Assembly (NCBI RefSeq): GCF_022179305.1 | Contig: NZ_BPQP01000002.1 | Location: 1-39,197 of the forward strand | Direction: 5' to 3' | DNA length: 39,197 nt | Source of the DNA: Methylobacterium iners | Lineage (GTDB): Bacteria > Pseudomonadota > Alphaproteobacteria > Rhizobiales > Beijerinckiaceae | Shown: positions 1 through 6,582 of the stretch, piece after piece | How the letters are laid out: every line of letters starts with the position of its first letter | Position numbering within the stretch: the first letter of the stretch is position 1 | Notes under the pieces: generated by a model | Told to the model about the DNA's origin: nothing | Databases searched by the model: none | What the model saw: only the letters and a program-made list of their open reading frames with translations | Position numbers and translations under genes: made by a program

Positions 1-656
1 GTGCCGGTGGCGAAGTCCGTCACCACGTCCGCTACCCGAGCCGTGTCGGAGGCGTACCAGTTCAGGTCGTAGGTGTCCCGACCTGCTCCGCCCGTGAGTG
101 TGTCCTGCCCCGCGCCGAAGGACACAGCGTAGAACTGGTCCGCGCCCTCGCCACCAGATTGGGTGTTTGCGCCCTCGTGGTCAAAGAAGTCGTCCTCGCC
201 GTCCCCACCCTCCAGCGTGTCGTTGCCAGCATTGCCCTGTAGATAGTCGTTGCCTGCCCCACCTGAGAGCGCGTCGTTGCCCGCGTCACCCTGAAGGTAG
301 TCGTTGCCCGCCTCACCTATGAGCGTGTCGTCGCCACCAGCGCCCGACAGGTAGTCGTCGCCCTCACCACCTGTAAGGGAATTGCCGCCACTGCCGCCTG
401 CAACAAAATCGTTGCCCCCGCCACCAGTGACAGCAATGGGCGCTCCACCATTCAACGCGATGCTGTGAACAGCGCCAGTCAAGGTGAGCACGATGCCCGT
501 GTTGGTCTCGTCACCCCAGAGGCTCAAACCTTCGACGTCAATTGCCGCTGTTTCGTTAGCGTATCCGGCCCCGAGCCAAAGCTCATCGTAGGGCGCAGCA
601 ACAGCCAGAGCAGCCTGGATCGTCGGATAGTCGCTCGGAATAAACAGCGTCGCCAT
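1..656 (-). CDS. RTX-type calcium-binding protein with beta-helix-like N-terminus (3' truncated by window edge)
   Basis: This reading frame is open from ATG at 654-656 to the window edge, so the C-terminus is missing. The first ~45 residues contain PSDYPTIQAALAVAAPYDEL, which resembles the opening strand and helix of right-handed parallel beta-helix (pectin-lyase-like) proteins. From about residue 75 there are tandem glycine/aspartate nonapeptides (GGGGNDFV, GGEGDDYL, GAGGDDTL, GGAGNDYL, GNAGNDTL), the RTX calcium-binding repeat. Proteins of this type are usually secreted by type I systems through a C-terminal signal, which is not visible here. No cleavable N-terminal signal peptide is seen. 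An in-frame TGA shortly upstream fixes the start region; no strong ribosome site precedes it. A LuxR-type gene lies upstream on the same strand with a perfect palindrome between them. Confidence 0.85.
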   Translation of the reverse strand, partial: MATLFIPSDYPTIQAALAVAAPYDELWLGAGYANETAAIDVEGLSLWGDETNTGIVLTLTGAVHSIALNGGAPIAVTGGGGNDFVAGGSGGNSLTGGEGDDYLSGAGGDDTLIGEAGNDYLQGDAGNDALSGGAGNDYLQGNAGNDTLEGGDGEDDFFDHEGANTQSGGEGADQFYAVSFGAGQDTLTGGAGRDTYDLNWYASDTARVADVVTDFATG

Positions 657-760
657 GGGAATTTGCCCGCATCAGTTCTGTTTTCAGGCGAGCGGCTTGA
701 CCCGAATCGCCGGTAACAGTTCAGCCCGTTCCGATTGTTAGAGGCGAACCAATAGGGGCG

Positions 761-780
761 CATCATTCATATGAATGATG
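761..780. promoter_or_regulatory. 20-bp perfect palindrome between LuxR-type gene and RTX gene
   Basis: CATCATTCATATGAATGATG is its own reverse complement. It lies 105 bp upstream of the RTX start codon and 46 bp beyond the LuxR-type stop codon. The plus strand has a run of T about 8 bases later, but no gene reads into it on that strand, so a terminator role is unlikely. The size and symmetry fit a dimeric regulator operator. That the neighbouring LuxR-type protein binds it is only inference. Confidence 0.4.
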
Positions 781-825
781 CCAGCCGGTTTTTTTACGTA
801 TTGTTAAGGCTGTGGCTGACCCGTC

Positions 826-1401
826 TCAGGGCAGGATCGAGAGGCGGGCAACCAGCGCCACGAGCTCAGACTGCCGGCGTGTGCGCGTCTTGACGAAGAT
901 CGCTCCGAGCTGCGAACGCACGGTCGCCACGCTGAGCCCCTGGCTGCGCGCGACCTCGCTCGGCGTGGCCCCACATGTCAGCAGGACCGCCAGCCGCGCC
1001 TCAGCCGGCGTCAGGCCAAACATCGCCTCCAAGGTTGCCGGCCTGACCGGCGGCAGCTCATCAAGATCAATCAGGATCACCACCGTGTGCGGACCTGCCA
1101 GCCCCGCCTGAGGCAGCGGCATCGCTTGCAGCACCAGAGCCCGCTGACCAGGCCGGCTCAGCTGCACCCAGCTCTCCGCATCAAGGCGGAAGCGGGTCTC
1201 AGCGCGTGAGAGCAGCGCCTTCATCACCGCACGACCTGTCTCAGGCAGGGCGGTAACGATCTCCTCTGGTAAGTCCAGCTCCCGCTGCAGGAGGACCCTG
1301 GCCCGCTCGTTGAGCGCGGAGACCTCGCCGTCCGTTGTCAGGATGAGCCCACCACACCCCATGCGGTTGAGCGTCTCCAGCAACGGTAGGCCAATCAGCA
1401 T
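826..1401 (-). CDS. LuxR-family helix-turn-helix transcriptional regulator
   Basis: This 191-residue protein has a C-terminal HTH region typical of LuxR/FixJ regulators: LTPAEARLAVLLTCGATPSE, then VARSQGLSVATVRSQLGAIF and VKTRTRRQSELVALV. The N-terminal ~110 residues (GGLILTTDGEVSALNERA...) look like a degenerate PAS-type sensor fold, so the ligand is unknown. An in-frame TTG start 51 bases upstream is possible, but ATG at 1399-1401 is preferred because GGGGGAG lies 12 bases before it. It is followed on the same strand by a 20-bp palindrome and the RTX gene, which makes local control of that gene plausible but unproven. Confidence 0.8.
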   Translation of the reverse strand: MLIGLPLLETLNRMGCGGLILTTDGEVSALNERARVLLQRELDLPEEIVTALPETGRAVMKALLSRAETRFRLDAESWVQLSRPGQRALVLQAMPLPQAGLAGPHTVVILIDLDELPPVRPATLEAMFGLTPAEARLAVLLTCGATPSEVARSQGLSVATVRSQLGAIFVKTRTRRQSELVALVARLSILP

Positions 1402-1507
1402 GCAAGGCGTCGCTCCCCCTGCCTCCCTGCCGCGACAACCTGAGCGAGGCAAGACCTGCCTTGCTGCGCGCCTGTGCTCTCCGCTCTGGCTCAGTACTCT
1501 GCTTGCG

Positions 1508-1750
1508 CTACGTCACGGGCAGGGCCGCACCCTCCTGCATGCGGGCGCGCACCCAATCGTCTGCTGCCGCAAGGGTGGAGAAAAGTACGCCCTCGCCCTC
1601 GCAGCGGCCGAAGCCAACCTGCAGGAACCAGCCGACCTCGGCGGGCACGAGCAGGGCGGCCAGGTGCTGATCGACCCAGACGAGCTGGGCCGGCTCGTGC
1701 GCCTGCTGGGTGGCTGCGGTGACCGGCTGAAACCGGACCTGAAGGGTCAT
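1508..1750 (-). CDS. Small hypothetical protein (80 aa)
   Basis: The protein begins MTLQVRFQPVTAATQQAHEP and continues with a compact alternating pattern (QLVWVDQHLAALLV, GWFLQVGFGR, VLFSTLAAADDWVRARM). This suggests a small soluble alpha/beta domain. The longer frame extends 42 residues upstream, but GAGAG lies just before the internal ATG at 1748-1750, which is preferred. The ATG overlaps the stop of an upstream open frame as TGATG. No function is recognised. Confidence 0.6.
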   Translation of the reverse strand: MTLQVRFQPVTAATQQAHEPAQLVWVDQHLAALLVPAEVGWFLQVGFGRCEGEGVLFSTLAAADDWVRARMQEGAALPVT

Positions 1751-2056
1751 CAGACGTCTCTCGAAGAAGGGCCGCCGAGCCTCAGAGGCGAGCTCGGACA
1801 TTGGCGCACAGCTGGGCTGAACACTCGCTCTGCACCCCCGCGCTGTCCATCCGTCATATGGATGAGAGCGTAGCAATCCGTGCAGAAGCTTGAGGATGGG
1901 TCAAGCTCGACCGCGCCCAGCTGGTAGAACGTCCAGCCGTTAAGGTCGAGACGCTCTGTTCCAGAGCGCTCGACCCGCGAGAGGCTGCTTCTCAGGACGA
2001 TAAGGCGCTGCTGATACAACGAGGTTGGTTCGAAAGCTGAATGTCCGCTTCCAGCG
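1750..2056 (-). pseudogene. Possible remnant gene cut by the MITE-like element
   Basis: An open frame (…ERLDLNGWTFYQLGAVELDP…, CTDCYALIHMTDG) runs up to the stop that overlaps the start of the downstream 80-aa gene (TGATG). Its 5' part lies inside the 191-bp inverted-repeat element at 2057-2247, and no ATG occurs in frame between the element and this stretch. It may be the 3' end of a gene interrupted by that insertion, or a chance frame in GC-rich DNA. No family is recognised. Confidence 0.25.
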
Positions 2057-2247
2057 GATTGTGTTGAAAAACTCGGGAGGCGGTCGGAGCGGCTCCTGCG
2101 ACGTAGCTCAGCGCAGAAGAACTTTCCACCAAGCTCCTGAAGATTTGCTCGCTGGGGTAAAAGAAATCCTGTTAAGGGAAGATTGTTCCTCTCTGCGGTA
2201 GGGCGCATGCACTGAAAAGTGCCGCCACCGAGTTTTTCAACACAATC
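2057..2247. mobile_element. MITE-like element with 20-bp terminal inverted repeats and 4-bp target duplication
   Basis: The left end GATTGTGTTGAAAAACTCGG (2057-2076) is the exact reverse complement of the right end at 2228-2247. The element is flanked by AGCG on both sides (2053-2056 and 2248-2251), consistent with a 4-bp target-site duplication. At 191 bp it is too small for a transposase. The TGTTGAAAAACTC-type ends resemble those of several full-length insertion sequences, so it would be moved in trans or be a deletion derivative. Confidence 0.75.
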
Positions 2248-2251
2248 AGCG

Positions 2252-2546
2252 CGGAGCTGTCGCCGGCCAAACTTCCGCGAGACCTATTCCGGCACACCCT
2301 CTCCGCACCCCCAGGCACTGACCTGAACCTTCCAACAGGCCACGTTGCGACCCCAGCCTGAGGCTCAGCCGTTGATCATCAATCTCGCGATTGGCCCGCC
2401 GGGCATTCGAATTCCGGAATGCCCGGGAAATTAAATTCAGACGCCCCCCCGAAATTTCGGACCTTGGGAATAAAAAAAATCTGCGCGTGACGGTCCCTGT
2501 GATGAGCCCCTAAAGGACCGCCAGACTTTTCGCCCCCCGGTACCCC
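2252..2546. other. Non-coding stretch at edge of integrative element, with hairpin
   Basis: No convincing gene is seen. An 8-bp stem GGGCATTC/GAATGCCC (2401-2408 and 2417-2424) encloses GAATTCCG. Below the HNH stop codon, on the minus strand, a weak CGGTCC/GGACCG stem (2491-2496, 2515-2520) precedes an eight-base T run (2472-2479, minus strand) by about 11 bases. This is a poor terminator candidate. Composition becomes AATT-rich from about 2400. Confidence 0.4.
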
Positions 2547-2894
2547 TCAGTCCATCGCAAAGCGGGTCATCCGCGCTCGGATGCTCTTTTTCTGGTGGCA
2601 GCTTCCGCAGAGCACCTGCACGTTGCTCCTATCGAGTGGGGCTCCGCCGTCTCGCTGTTCCTCGACGTGATCGAGGTAGACGGTATTGGGAGTGGTGCCG
2701 CAGGCCTCACAGCGTCGTCCTCTCTCTGCAATTACGGTCGCGCGGAATTGCTGCCAGGGCGCCGAGCTGTAGAACTTCAGTGAGGGGTCCGCCTGCAGGC
2801 GTGCCTTATAGCTGCGGGTATTGAAGGGCTTGACGGTTCGCGTGTCGATTGGGGTCAACAGCGGTTTGATCTGACGAAGGCGCGGGCGCTTCAT
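2547..2894 (-). CDS. HNH endonuclease
   Basis: This 115-residue protein has a classical HNH fold signature: zinc pair C62-x2-C65 in RCEACGTTPN, the DHVEEQRDGG core (D75/H76) with N91, and the second zinc pair C96-x2-C99 in VLCGSCHQKK. It cleaves DNA with a metal-activated His. Small HNH proteins of this size commonly sit beside phage terminase genes, but none is visible here. ATG at 2892-2894 is chosen over an upstream TTG because AGGA lies 8 bases before it. It is the last recognisable gene of the minus-strand element that begins with the integrase at 8.5 kb. Confidence 0.88.
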   Translation of the reverse strand: MKRPRLRQIKPLLTPIDTRTVKPFNTRSYKARLQADPSLKFYSSAPWQQFRATVIAERGRRCEACGTTPNTVYLDHVEEQRDGGAPLDRSNVQVLCGSCHQKKSIRARMTRFAMD

Positions 2895-2994
2895 TTCAAT
2901 TGTCCTTGTCAATTAAATCGAATTTCCTAATCGGAGACCTCATTCCAGCCCCTCAAAAATGCCAATTAATTCGAAGCCTGAACCTCTTGACGCC

Positions 2995-3153
2995 TCAGGC
3001 CGTGATGAGGCTGGACAGTGCGGCCGCGGCGGCATCGATGTCCGCGAATTGCCCAATTGCTTCGCCTTCGTGCGAGTAGGCGTACACGGTACCGGCCCGG
3101 CTACGGACAACCGATCCCAGATGAAGCTTGCCGCGATATAAAACGAGGGACAC
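2995..3153 (-). CDS. Small hypothetical protein (52 aa)
   Basis: A GTG start (3151-3153) follows a strong ribosome site (AGGAG, 7 bases upstream). The product runs MSLVLYRGKLHLGSVVRSR…, ending with an alanine-rich ADIDAAAAALSSLITA tail. Two short beta-strand-like segments followed by a helix suggest a tiny ordered domain. No family is recognised. It belongs to the AATT-rich element and shares the direction of its neighbours. Confidence 0.6.
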   Translation of the reverse strand: MSLVLYRGKLHLGSVVRSRAGTVYAYSHEGEAIGQFADIDAAAAALSSLITA

Positions 3154-3515
3154 TGTCCGCTCCTGAACGCACGTCGTTTACACGTTCAGAATTGCACGGT
3201 TGCTTGGTCGAGTCCAATCTGGACTCCAGCCATTTGAATTAGGCCTGGGGTTCTAATTGCGAATTCGAATTCGGGCGTGAATTAATTCGGATGCCCGTTA
3301 AATGCCGCTAGCAGCGACATTTGGAATTCGACCCGCTAATTCGGTGCTGAGCTAATTCCGACTTACGTCTTGCTGCGACGAGTCAGCGATGCTGGTCCAG
3401 GTAGCCCATTGCGAGCTGCCCGCGTGCCTGTCCAAACGTGCGTGAGGCAGAATTACCGCTGTCGACGGTATTTGGATGTGCCCTTGGGGCGCACCTAACG
3501 TGGCCGAGGCAGGCA
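3154..3515. other. AATT-rich non-coding stretch
   Basis: No gene is supported. The stretch is crowded with AATT, often as GAATTC, TAATTC or AATTAATT, especially around 3236-3360. A 74-residue minus-strand frame reaching into the downstream gene has neither a ribosome site nor a recognisable sequence. It could hold operator or replication signals of the element. Confidence 0.35.
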
Positions 3516-3539
3516 CAATCGGGAAGATCTTCCCGATTG
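3516..3539. promoter_or_regulatory. 24-bp perfect palindrome just after the zinc-ribbon gene
   Basis: CAATCGGGAAGA and its exact reverse complement TCTTCCCGATTG abut with no spacer. The site begins 6 bases beyond the stop codon of the 310-aa gene. No T run follows on the minus strand, so it is not a typical terminator. A dimeric protein binding site or a cruciform signal is possible. Confidence 0.5.
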
Positions 3540-3544
3540 CCGTT

Positions 3545-4477
3545 TCACGATCCTCGGGACACTCGCTCGTACGCATCGCGGGTCGACGCAGCCGAATTGT
3601 CCTTCACCTCAACCGAGGGAACAGGCGCCCCTGGAAAGGGCTGACTGTCGTCCTCGCACTCATCACAGCGAATAGCGCCATGATCTCGGATGCTTCCGGC
3701 ATCGCCACAGTCCACGCACCTGAGGTCAACGGTTGATGCCTTTTTCGCAGGCTGAATTAATTCGCCTCGAAATAGCGGGAACATGTCCTCGTCGCATTCC
3801 TGGCATCGGATCTCACCAGTATGCGAACACCGGATCCAGCCGGGCGCACCGCACTCATGGCAGCATTGTTCAGAGGTACCAGCCTCCTGAGTCACATCCT
3901 CCCTCGGTAGAGTATCTTCTGAGGTAGACCTCTGAGGTAGAGAGGGGGGTTCCACAGACCCCTTATCTGGGCACGTTTTTCCTGCCTTATTGAGGGGGGA
4001 GTTTTTACCCCCTAAAGGCTCTCGCACCTCGCCGGTTACCGGGTCAATTCTCACCCCTAAAGCGGCAGCCTTCAGGGCGGTCTGCTCCTGAATTTGCTTC
4101 AAGGCGAATTCAGCCTGTCGTTTTTCCGAGGCCTGATTATTGGCCGTTTCAATTGCCGCGACATTGTCCTCGAGGAAAAAATAGAGGGTCGGCCGACCCC
4201 GCTCGCCCTCGACGGTCTTAATCCAATTCGCTGCCTCCATTCGGCGCCGGAATTTCCGGAGCTTTTTGGTGTCCGTCCGCGGCAGCTCGTCGACCAACAA
4301 GGCGTCGCTGATCTTGGCCCATCCTGTCTCACTGTTTCGCGCCTGGGCAATTCGGTAGGCGATCCGGAAATCCGCGTCCCGCACGGACTCGTCACAATCC
4401 ATCGCCTTCAGGATGCGGAATAGATTGGCGATCTCACCAGACAGGTGAGGCTTAGGTTTGCGCTTTGAGTTCGACAT
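3545..4477 (-). CDS. Winged-helix-like protein with two C-terminal zinc ribbons (hypothetical; replication-protein-like)
   Basis: The protein has 310 residues. Residues ~12-105 (SGEIANLFRILKAMD…, WAKISDALLVDELP, KLRKFRRRMEAANW, RPTLYFFLEDN) read as a helical winged-helix DNA-binding unit similar in style to phage replication or regulatory proteins. A charged, low-complexity linker (~110-200) follows. Two Cys4 knuckles then repeat the same plan: C206/C209…C225/C228 and C254/C257…C271/C274, each ending in an acidic ECDED/ECEDD patch. ATG at 4475-4477 is preferred to GTG at 4502-4504 because GAGAGG precedes it. The start overlaps the upstream gene by 26 bases. Exact function is not recognised. 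Confidence 0.65.
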   Translation of the reverse strand: MSNSKRKPKPHLSGEIANLFRILKAMDCDESVRDADFRIAYRIAQARNSETGWAKISDALLVDELPRTDTKKLRKFRRRMEAANWIKTVEGERGRPTLYFFLEDNVAAIETANNQASEKRQAEFALKQIQEQTALKAAALGVRIDPVTGEVREPLGGKNSPLNKAGKTCPDKGSVEPPSLPQRSTSEDTLPREDVTQEAGTSEQCCHECGAPGWIRCSHTGEIRCQECDEDMFPLFRGELIQPAKKASTVDLRCVDCGDAGSIRDHGAIRCDECEDDSQPFPGAPVPSVEVKDNSAASTRDAYERVSRGS

Positions 4478-4760
4478 CAGGCATGGCCTCTCCCGCCGGC
4501 TCACGACCAGCGGAATGAGACGGGTCTGTCCTGTCGTGGCAGGCAGTGCCGGTAGCGGCCTCGATTGCGTCGAGGAGCAAGCGCAGGGTCTGCCGCGCCT
4601 GTGGGATGCTCAGGTCGATGTGATCAGACCGGCCGCGGGCTTGGTCGAAGATGCGCAATTCGATGACGGGCTGAGTTTCGGACCGATAGCCCTTCATCGT
4701 CAGCTTGCGCTGAGCGAGACCGTTCAAGCCGCCTTTGAATGTCCGCTCTCGCTTCGTCAT
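4452..4760 (-). CDS. Hypothetical protein (102 aa) of the integrative element
   Basis: ATG at 4758-4760 is preceded by AAAGGA. The product opens with basic residues (MTKRERTFKGGLNGLAQRKL), then has a strand-helix unit (QPVIELRIFDQARGRSDHID, ARQTLRLLLDAIEAA) and a polar tail. This could be a small DNA- or protein-binding adaptor. It starts 15 bases after the preceding gene stops and overlaps the following one, indicating one operon. No family is recognised. Confidence 0.6.
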   Translation of the reverse strand: MTKRERTFKGGLNGLAQRKLTMKGYRSETQPVIELRIFDQARGRSDHIDLSIPQARQTLRLLLDAIEAATGTACHDRTDPSHSAGREPAGEAMPDVELKAQT

Positions 4761-4774
4761 GCGGCCGGTTCCTT

Positions 4775-5110
4775 TCAGTGCAGCGATGCGACGAACGGGG
4801 CGATGCGCTGGATCTCGTAGCAATAGGACACCGGATAAGGGTCCTCCGGAACCGTGCCTTCGCCGTAGAGGACGCCCCACCATTGGTGCAACGTCATGTC
4901 CTGGCTATCGGATAGGACACCGTGATCGCTGCGCTGGAGGCGTCGGGCTAATTCGAGCGGTCCGCGGTATGCGGCGCTCGAGAGTTCGAGCAATTCATCG
5001 CGATTGTGGAACGCCTCAGCAATCGCCCTGTGGGCTTCTGAGCGGGCTTCAGCCCTTTTTTGCTGATCGGAGCCACCGAAGTTCCAGGGTGCTGGTACGA
5101 TCGTGCCCAT
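4775..5110 (-). CDS. Hypothetical protein (111 aa) of the integrative element
   Basis: ATG at 5108-5110 follows GGAGGGCGGAG. The sequence is mostly helical and soluble (RAEARSEAHRAIAEAFHNRD, ELARRLQRSDHGVLSDSQDM) and ends with VSYCYEIQRIAPFVASLH. No signal peptide, membrane segment or catalytic motif is seen. It is the middle member of the minus-strand operon. The function is unknown. Confidence 0.6.
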   Translation of the reverse strand: MGTIVPAPWNFGGSDQQKRAEARSEAHRAIAEAFHNRDELLELSSAAYRGPLELARRLQRSDHGVLSDSQDMTLHQWWGVLYGEGTVPEDPYPVSYCYEIQRIAPFVASLH

Positions 5111-5172
5111 TAGCTCCGCCCTCCGCGAATGATGGCTCGCCGAGCACGACGCTCGACCTCGACAGGTGGACG

Positions 5173-5580
5173 CTATGGGGCTGATACGGCCGTTCTCTCG
5201 ATCTGCTCTGGCTCGAGCGCCGTCAGCGGAACAGTCGAGGCGGCAGGCTCTGCTACGGACTCCAGAGGTCGCTCCGGTGCCCGAATGCTCAATCGGCGTT
5301 CGAAGACGTCGAAGCTGTCACCAAAGCGTTCTGCAAGGCGCCGCGCCTCCTCCTCGGCTGTCCCTAGATCCGGATGCTCATAGGGACGCTTGCCGATCGA
5401 CCTTAGCGCACCCGTCTTCGAGGCCCGCCTGATCACGACGAAGCCAGCGCCGATGCTCTGTGGTGGAATGATGCGCTTGCTGCGTTTCACCTCATTGTCG
5501 TTCCTCATCGCCGCAATGGCGCGCGTAACAGGTCCCACCTGCTCGGTTGGCCGGATCATGCTACTTCCTGGTTCAGTCAT
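5173..5580 (-). CDS. Hypothetical protein (135 aa) of the integrative element
   Basis: ATG at 5578-5580 follows GAGGAG at good spacing. The core is SIGAGFVVIRRASKTGALRS and YEHPDLGTAEEEARRLAERF, followed by FDVFERRLSIRAPE. This strand/helix arrangement recurs in small prophage proteins without assigned function. The C-terminus is low-complexity. Its start overlaps the stop of an upstream open frame by ATGA, the same coupling seen elsewhere in this operon. Confidence 0.6.
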   Translation of the reverse strand: MTEPGSSMIRPTEQVGPVTRAIAAMRNDNEVKRSKRIIPPQSIGAGFVVIRRASKTGALRSIGKRPYEHPDLGTAEEEARRLAERFGDSFDVFERRLSIRAPERPLESVAEPAASTVPLTALEPEQIERTAVSAP

Positions 5581-5828
5581 CGGTGACTCCTCGAGGATCC
5601 GTGGCGAGGCTGAGGGGCGCGTGCAGGCGTTTCCTCAGCCGTTCTCATTCCCGGAGAGCGCCGGGCCGCACAGCCGCGGTCTGCGGCCGATCTCAAAATG
5701 CTGGTGATGATCTCAGCGAGGCCGTCGCGCTGTCCGCGAGCATGTACCCAGCCAAGACATTTAGAGGCCCCACAGTTAGGGGGAACGGAGGTATTTGCTT
5801 CGATTTTGGGGGTGCGCGAAAATCTCAG
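5577..5828 (-). CDS. Possible small protein with uncertain start, coupled to the downstream gene
   Basis: A frame open after a TGA near 5850 ends in a TGA that overlaps the next gene's ATG as ATGA. It contains RTPKIEANTSVPPNCG, ASKCLGWVHARGQRDG and LAEIITSILRS, which look protein-like and include two Cys. No ATG, GTG or TTG occurs at a sensible position; CTG at 5826-5828 is used as the nominal start. It may be a fragment of a longer gene frameshifted near the short ORF at 5934-6053. Confidence is limited. Confidence 0.35.
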   Translation of the reverse strand: MRFSRTPKIEANTSVPPNCGASKCLGWVHARGQRDGLAEIITSILRSAADRGCAARRSPGMRTAEETPARAPQPRHGSSRSHR

Positions 5829-5933
5829 AAACGGTTCTACAGCTCGCCAGCTTCGGCCTCAGCTTTTGAGCGATTACAGTCGCTTCTCGAACATGCTCGC
5901 GATCCGAGTCGGCTAACTGCCGGGCGGCGGCTG

Positions 5934-6053
5934 CTACCTTCGTGGCTGTGCTTCGGCCTTCGCCGTAGTGCTCGCCTGCGCCATGTGCAGAGCGTGTCGA
6001 CGGATGAACCGCCGATCGCGGGCACGGGGAAACGGGAGGATGATCGCGCTCAT
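5934..6053 (-). CDS. Short DUF6074-like protein (39 aa)
   Basis: ATG at 6051-6053 overlaps the upstream stop as ATGA. The product MSAIILPFPRARDRRFIRRH followed by ALHMAQAS matches, from memory, the N-terminal signature of DUF6074 proteins of Rhizobiales and their phages (…ILPFPxxRxxxFIxRxAxxMA). Family members are usually about 70-100 residues, so this is short and may be truncated by a TAG. Function is unknown. Confidence 0.5.
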   Translation of the reverse strand: MSAIILPFPRARDRRFIRRHALHMAQASTTAKAEAQPRR

Positions 6054-6292
6054 GATCCACCTGCACCAGCGATAGCGCTACGGATCACCTCGACATCAAT
6101 GGTGCGCTCAACAGTCTGCCACCATGCCTCCTCCTCAGCATTCATGGCATCACCGAAAGCTTCACCGAGCACTCCCATCGGAGTGCCAGGAAACTCTGCT
6201 CTCGCGGCGCCCCAGGGGTCGCGCCCTTCAGCAATAGCGTTGCTCATGCAAGCGACGATCGCCGCGCGAACTTGCTGGCGAACGTTGCTCAT
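6050..6292 (-). CDS. Hypothetical protein (80 aa), coupled to AlpA-like gene
   Basis: ATG at 6290-6292 overlaps the AlpA-like stop codon (ATGA), and its own stop overlaps the next ATG in the same way. The sequence RQQVRAAIVACMSNAIAEGR, FPGTPMGVLGEAFGDAMNAE and EEAWWQTVERTID is helical and acidic. The tight coupling supports it as a real gene. No family is recognised. Confidence 0.6.
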   Translation of the reverse strand: MSNVRQQVRAAIVACMSNAIAEGRDPWGAARAEFPGTPMGVLGEAFGDAMNAEEEAWWQTVERTIDVEVIRSAIAGAGGS

Positions 6293-6495
6293 GCCGCGCT
6301 CCGACGAGCAGCCGAAGCACGTGATCGCTCCCAAGTTTCAAGCTGCGTGAGGGGATAGAGCTTGCGCCGATTGATCACCATCGGCTGAGGAAAGCCCAAC
6401 TCTTTATCTCGGTCCCAGCGATTTAATGTTGCCGCCGAAATTCTATAGCGAGCGCGAACCTCGCTGCTGTTAAGCCAATTCTCTGTGTCGCTCAT
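6289..6495 (-). CDS. AlpA/excisionase-like helix-turn-helix regulator
   Basis: This 68-residue protein has a MerR-like wHTH: NSSEVRARYRISAATLNRW, then DKELGFPQPMVINRRKLYPL, then TQLETWERSRAS. AlpA-type proteins are short DNA-binding factors that act as excisionase or activator for P4-type integrases in satellites and prophages. ATG at 6493-6495 has GGGAG 6 bases upstream, inside an inverted repeat. It is the first gene of the coupled minus-strand operon and lies two genes from the integrase. Confidence 0.75.
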   Translation of the reverse strand: MSDTENWLNSSEVRARYRISAATLNRWDRDKELGFPQPMVINRRKLYPLTQLETWERSRASAARRSAA

Positions 6496-6525
6496 CGGTC
6501 GCTCCCGTTTGCTTATGGGCGACCG
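6496..6525. promoter_or_regulatory. Inverted repeat overlapping the AlpA ribosome site
   Basis: CGGTCGC (6496-6502) and GCGACCG (6519-6525) form a 7-bp inverted repeat directly before the AlpA start codon on the minus strand. The Shine-Dalgarno GGGAG lies at the edge of the arm. It could be an operator for self-repression or an RNA hairpin limiting translation. Confidence 0.4.
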
Positions 6526-6582
6526 TTTAGATATCCGCGCTTTTGACCGTCAGGTATCGCGAGCAAAATTCAAAAAAGCGAT

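Noticed and set aside
761-800. Rho-independent terminator at the 20-bp palindrome plus T run
   Set aside because: The T run lies on the strand where no gene ends, and 8 bases separate it from the stem.
3352-3576. 74-codon minus-strand frame across the 24-bp palindrome
   Set aside because: It overlaps the end of the zinc-ribbon gene, has no ribosome site, and its content is dictated by the palindrome and AATT-rich DNA.
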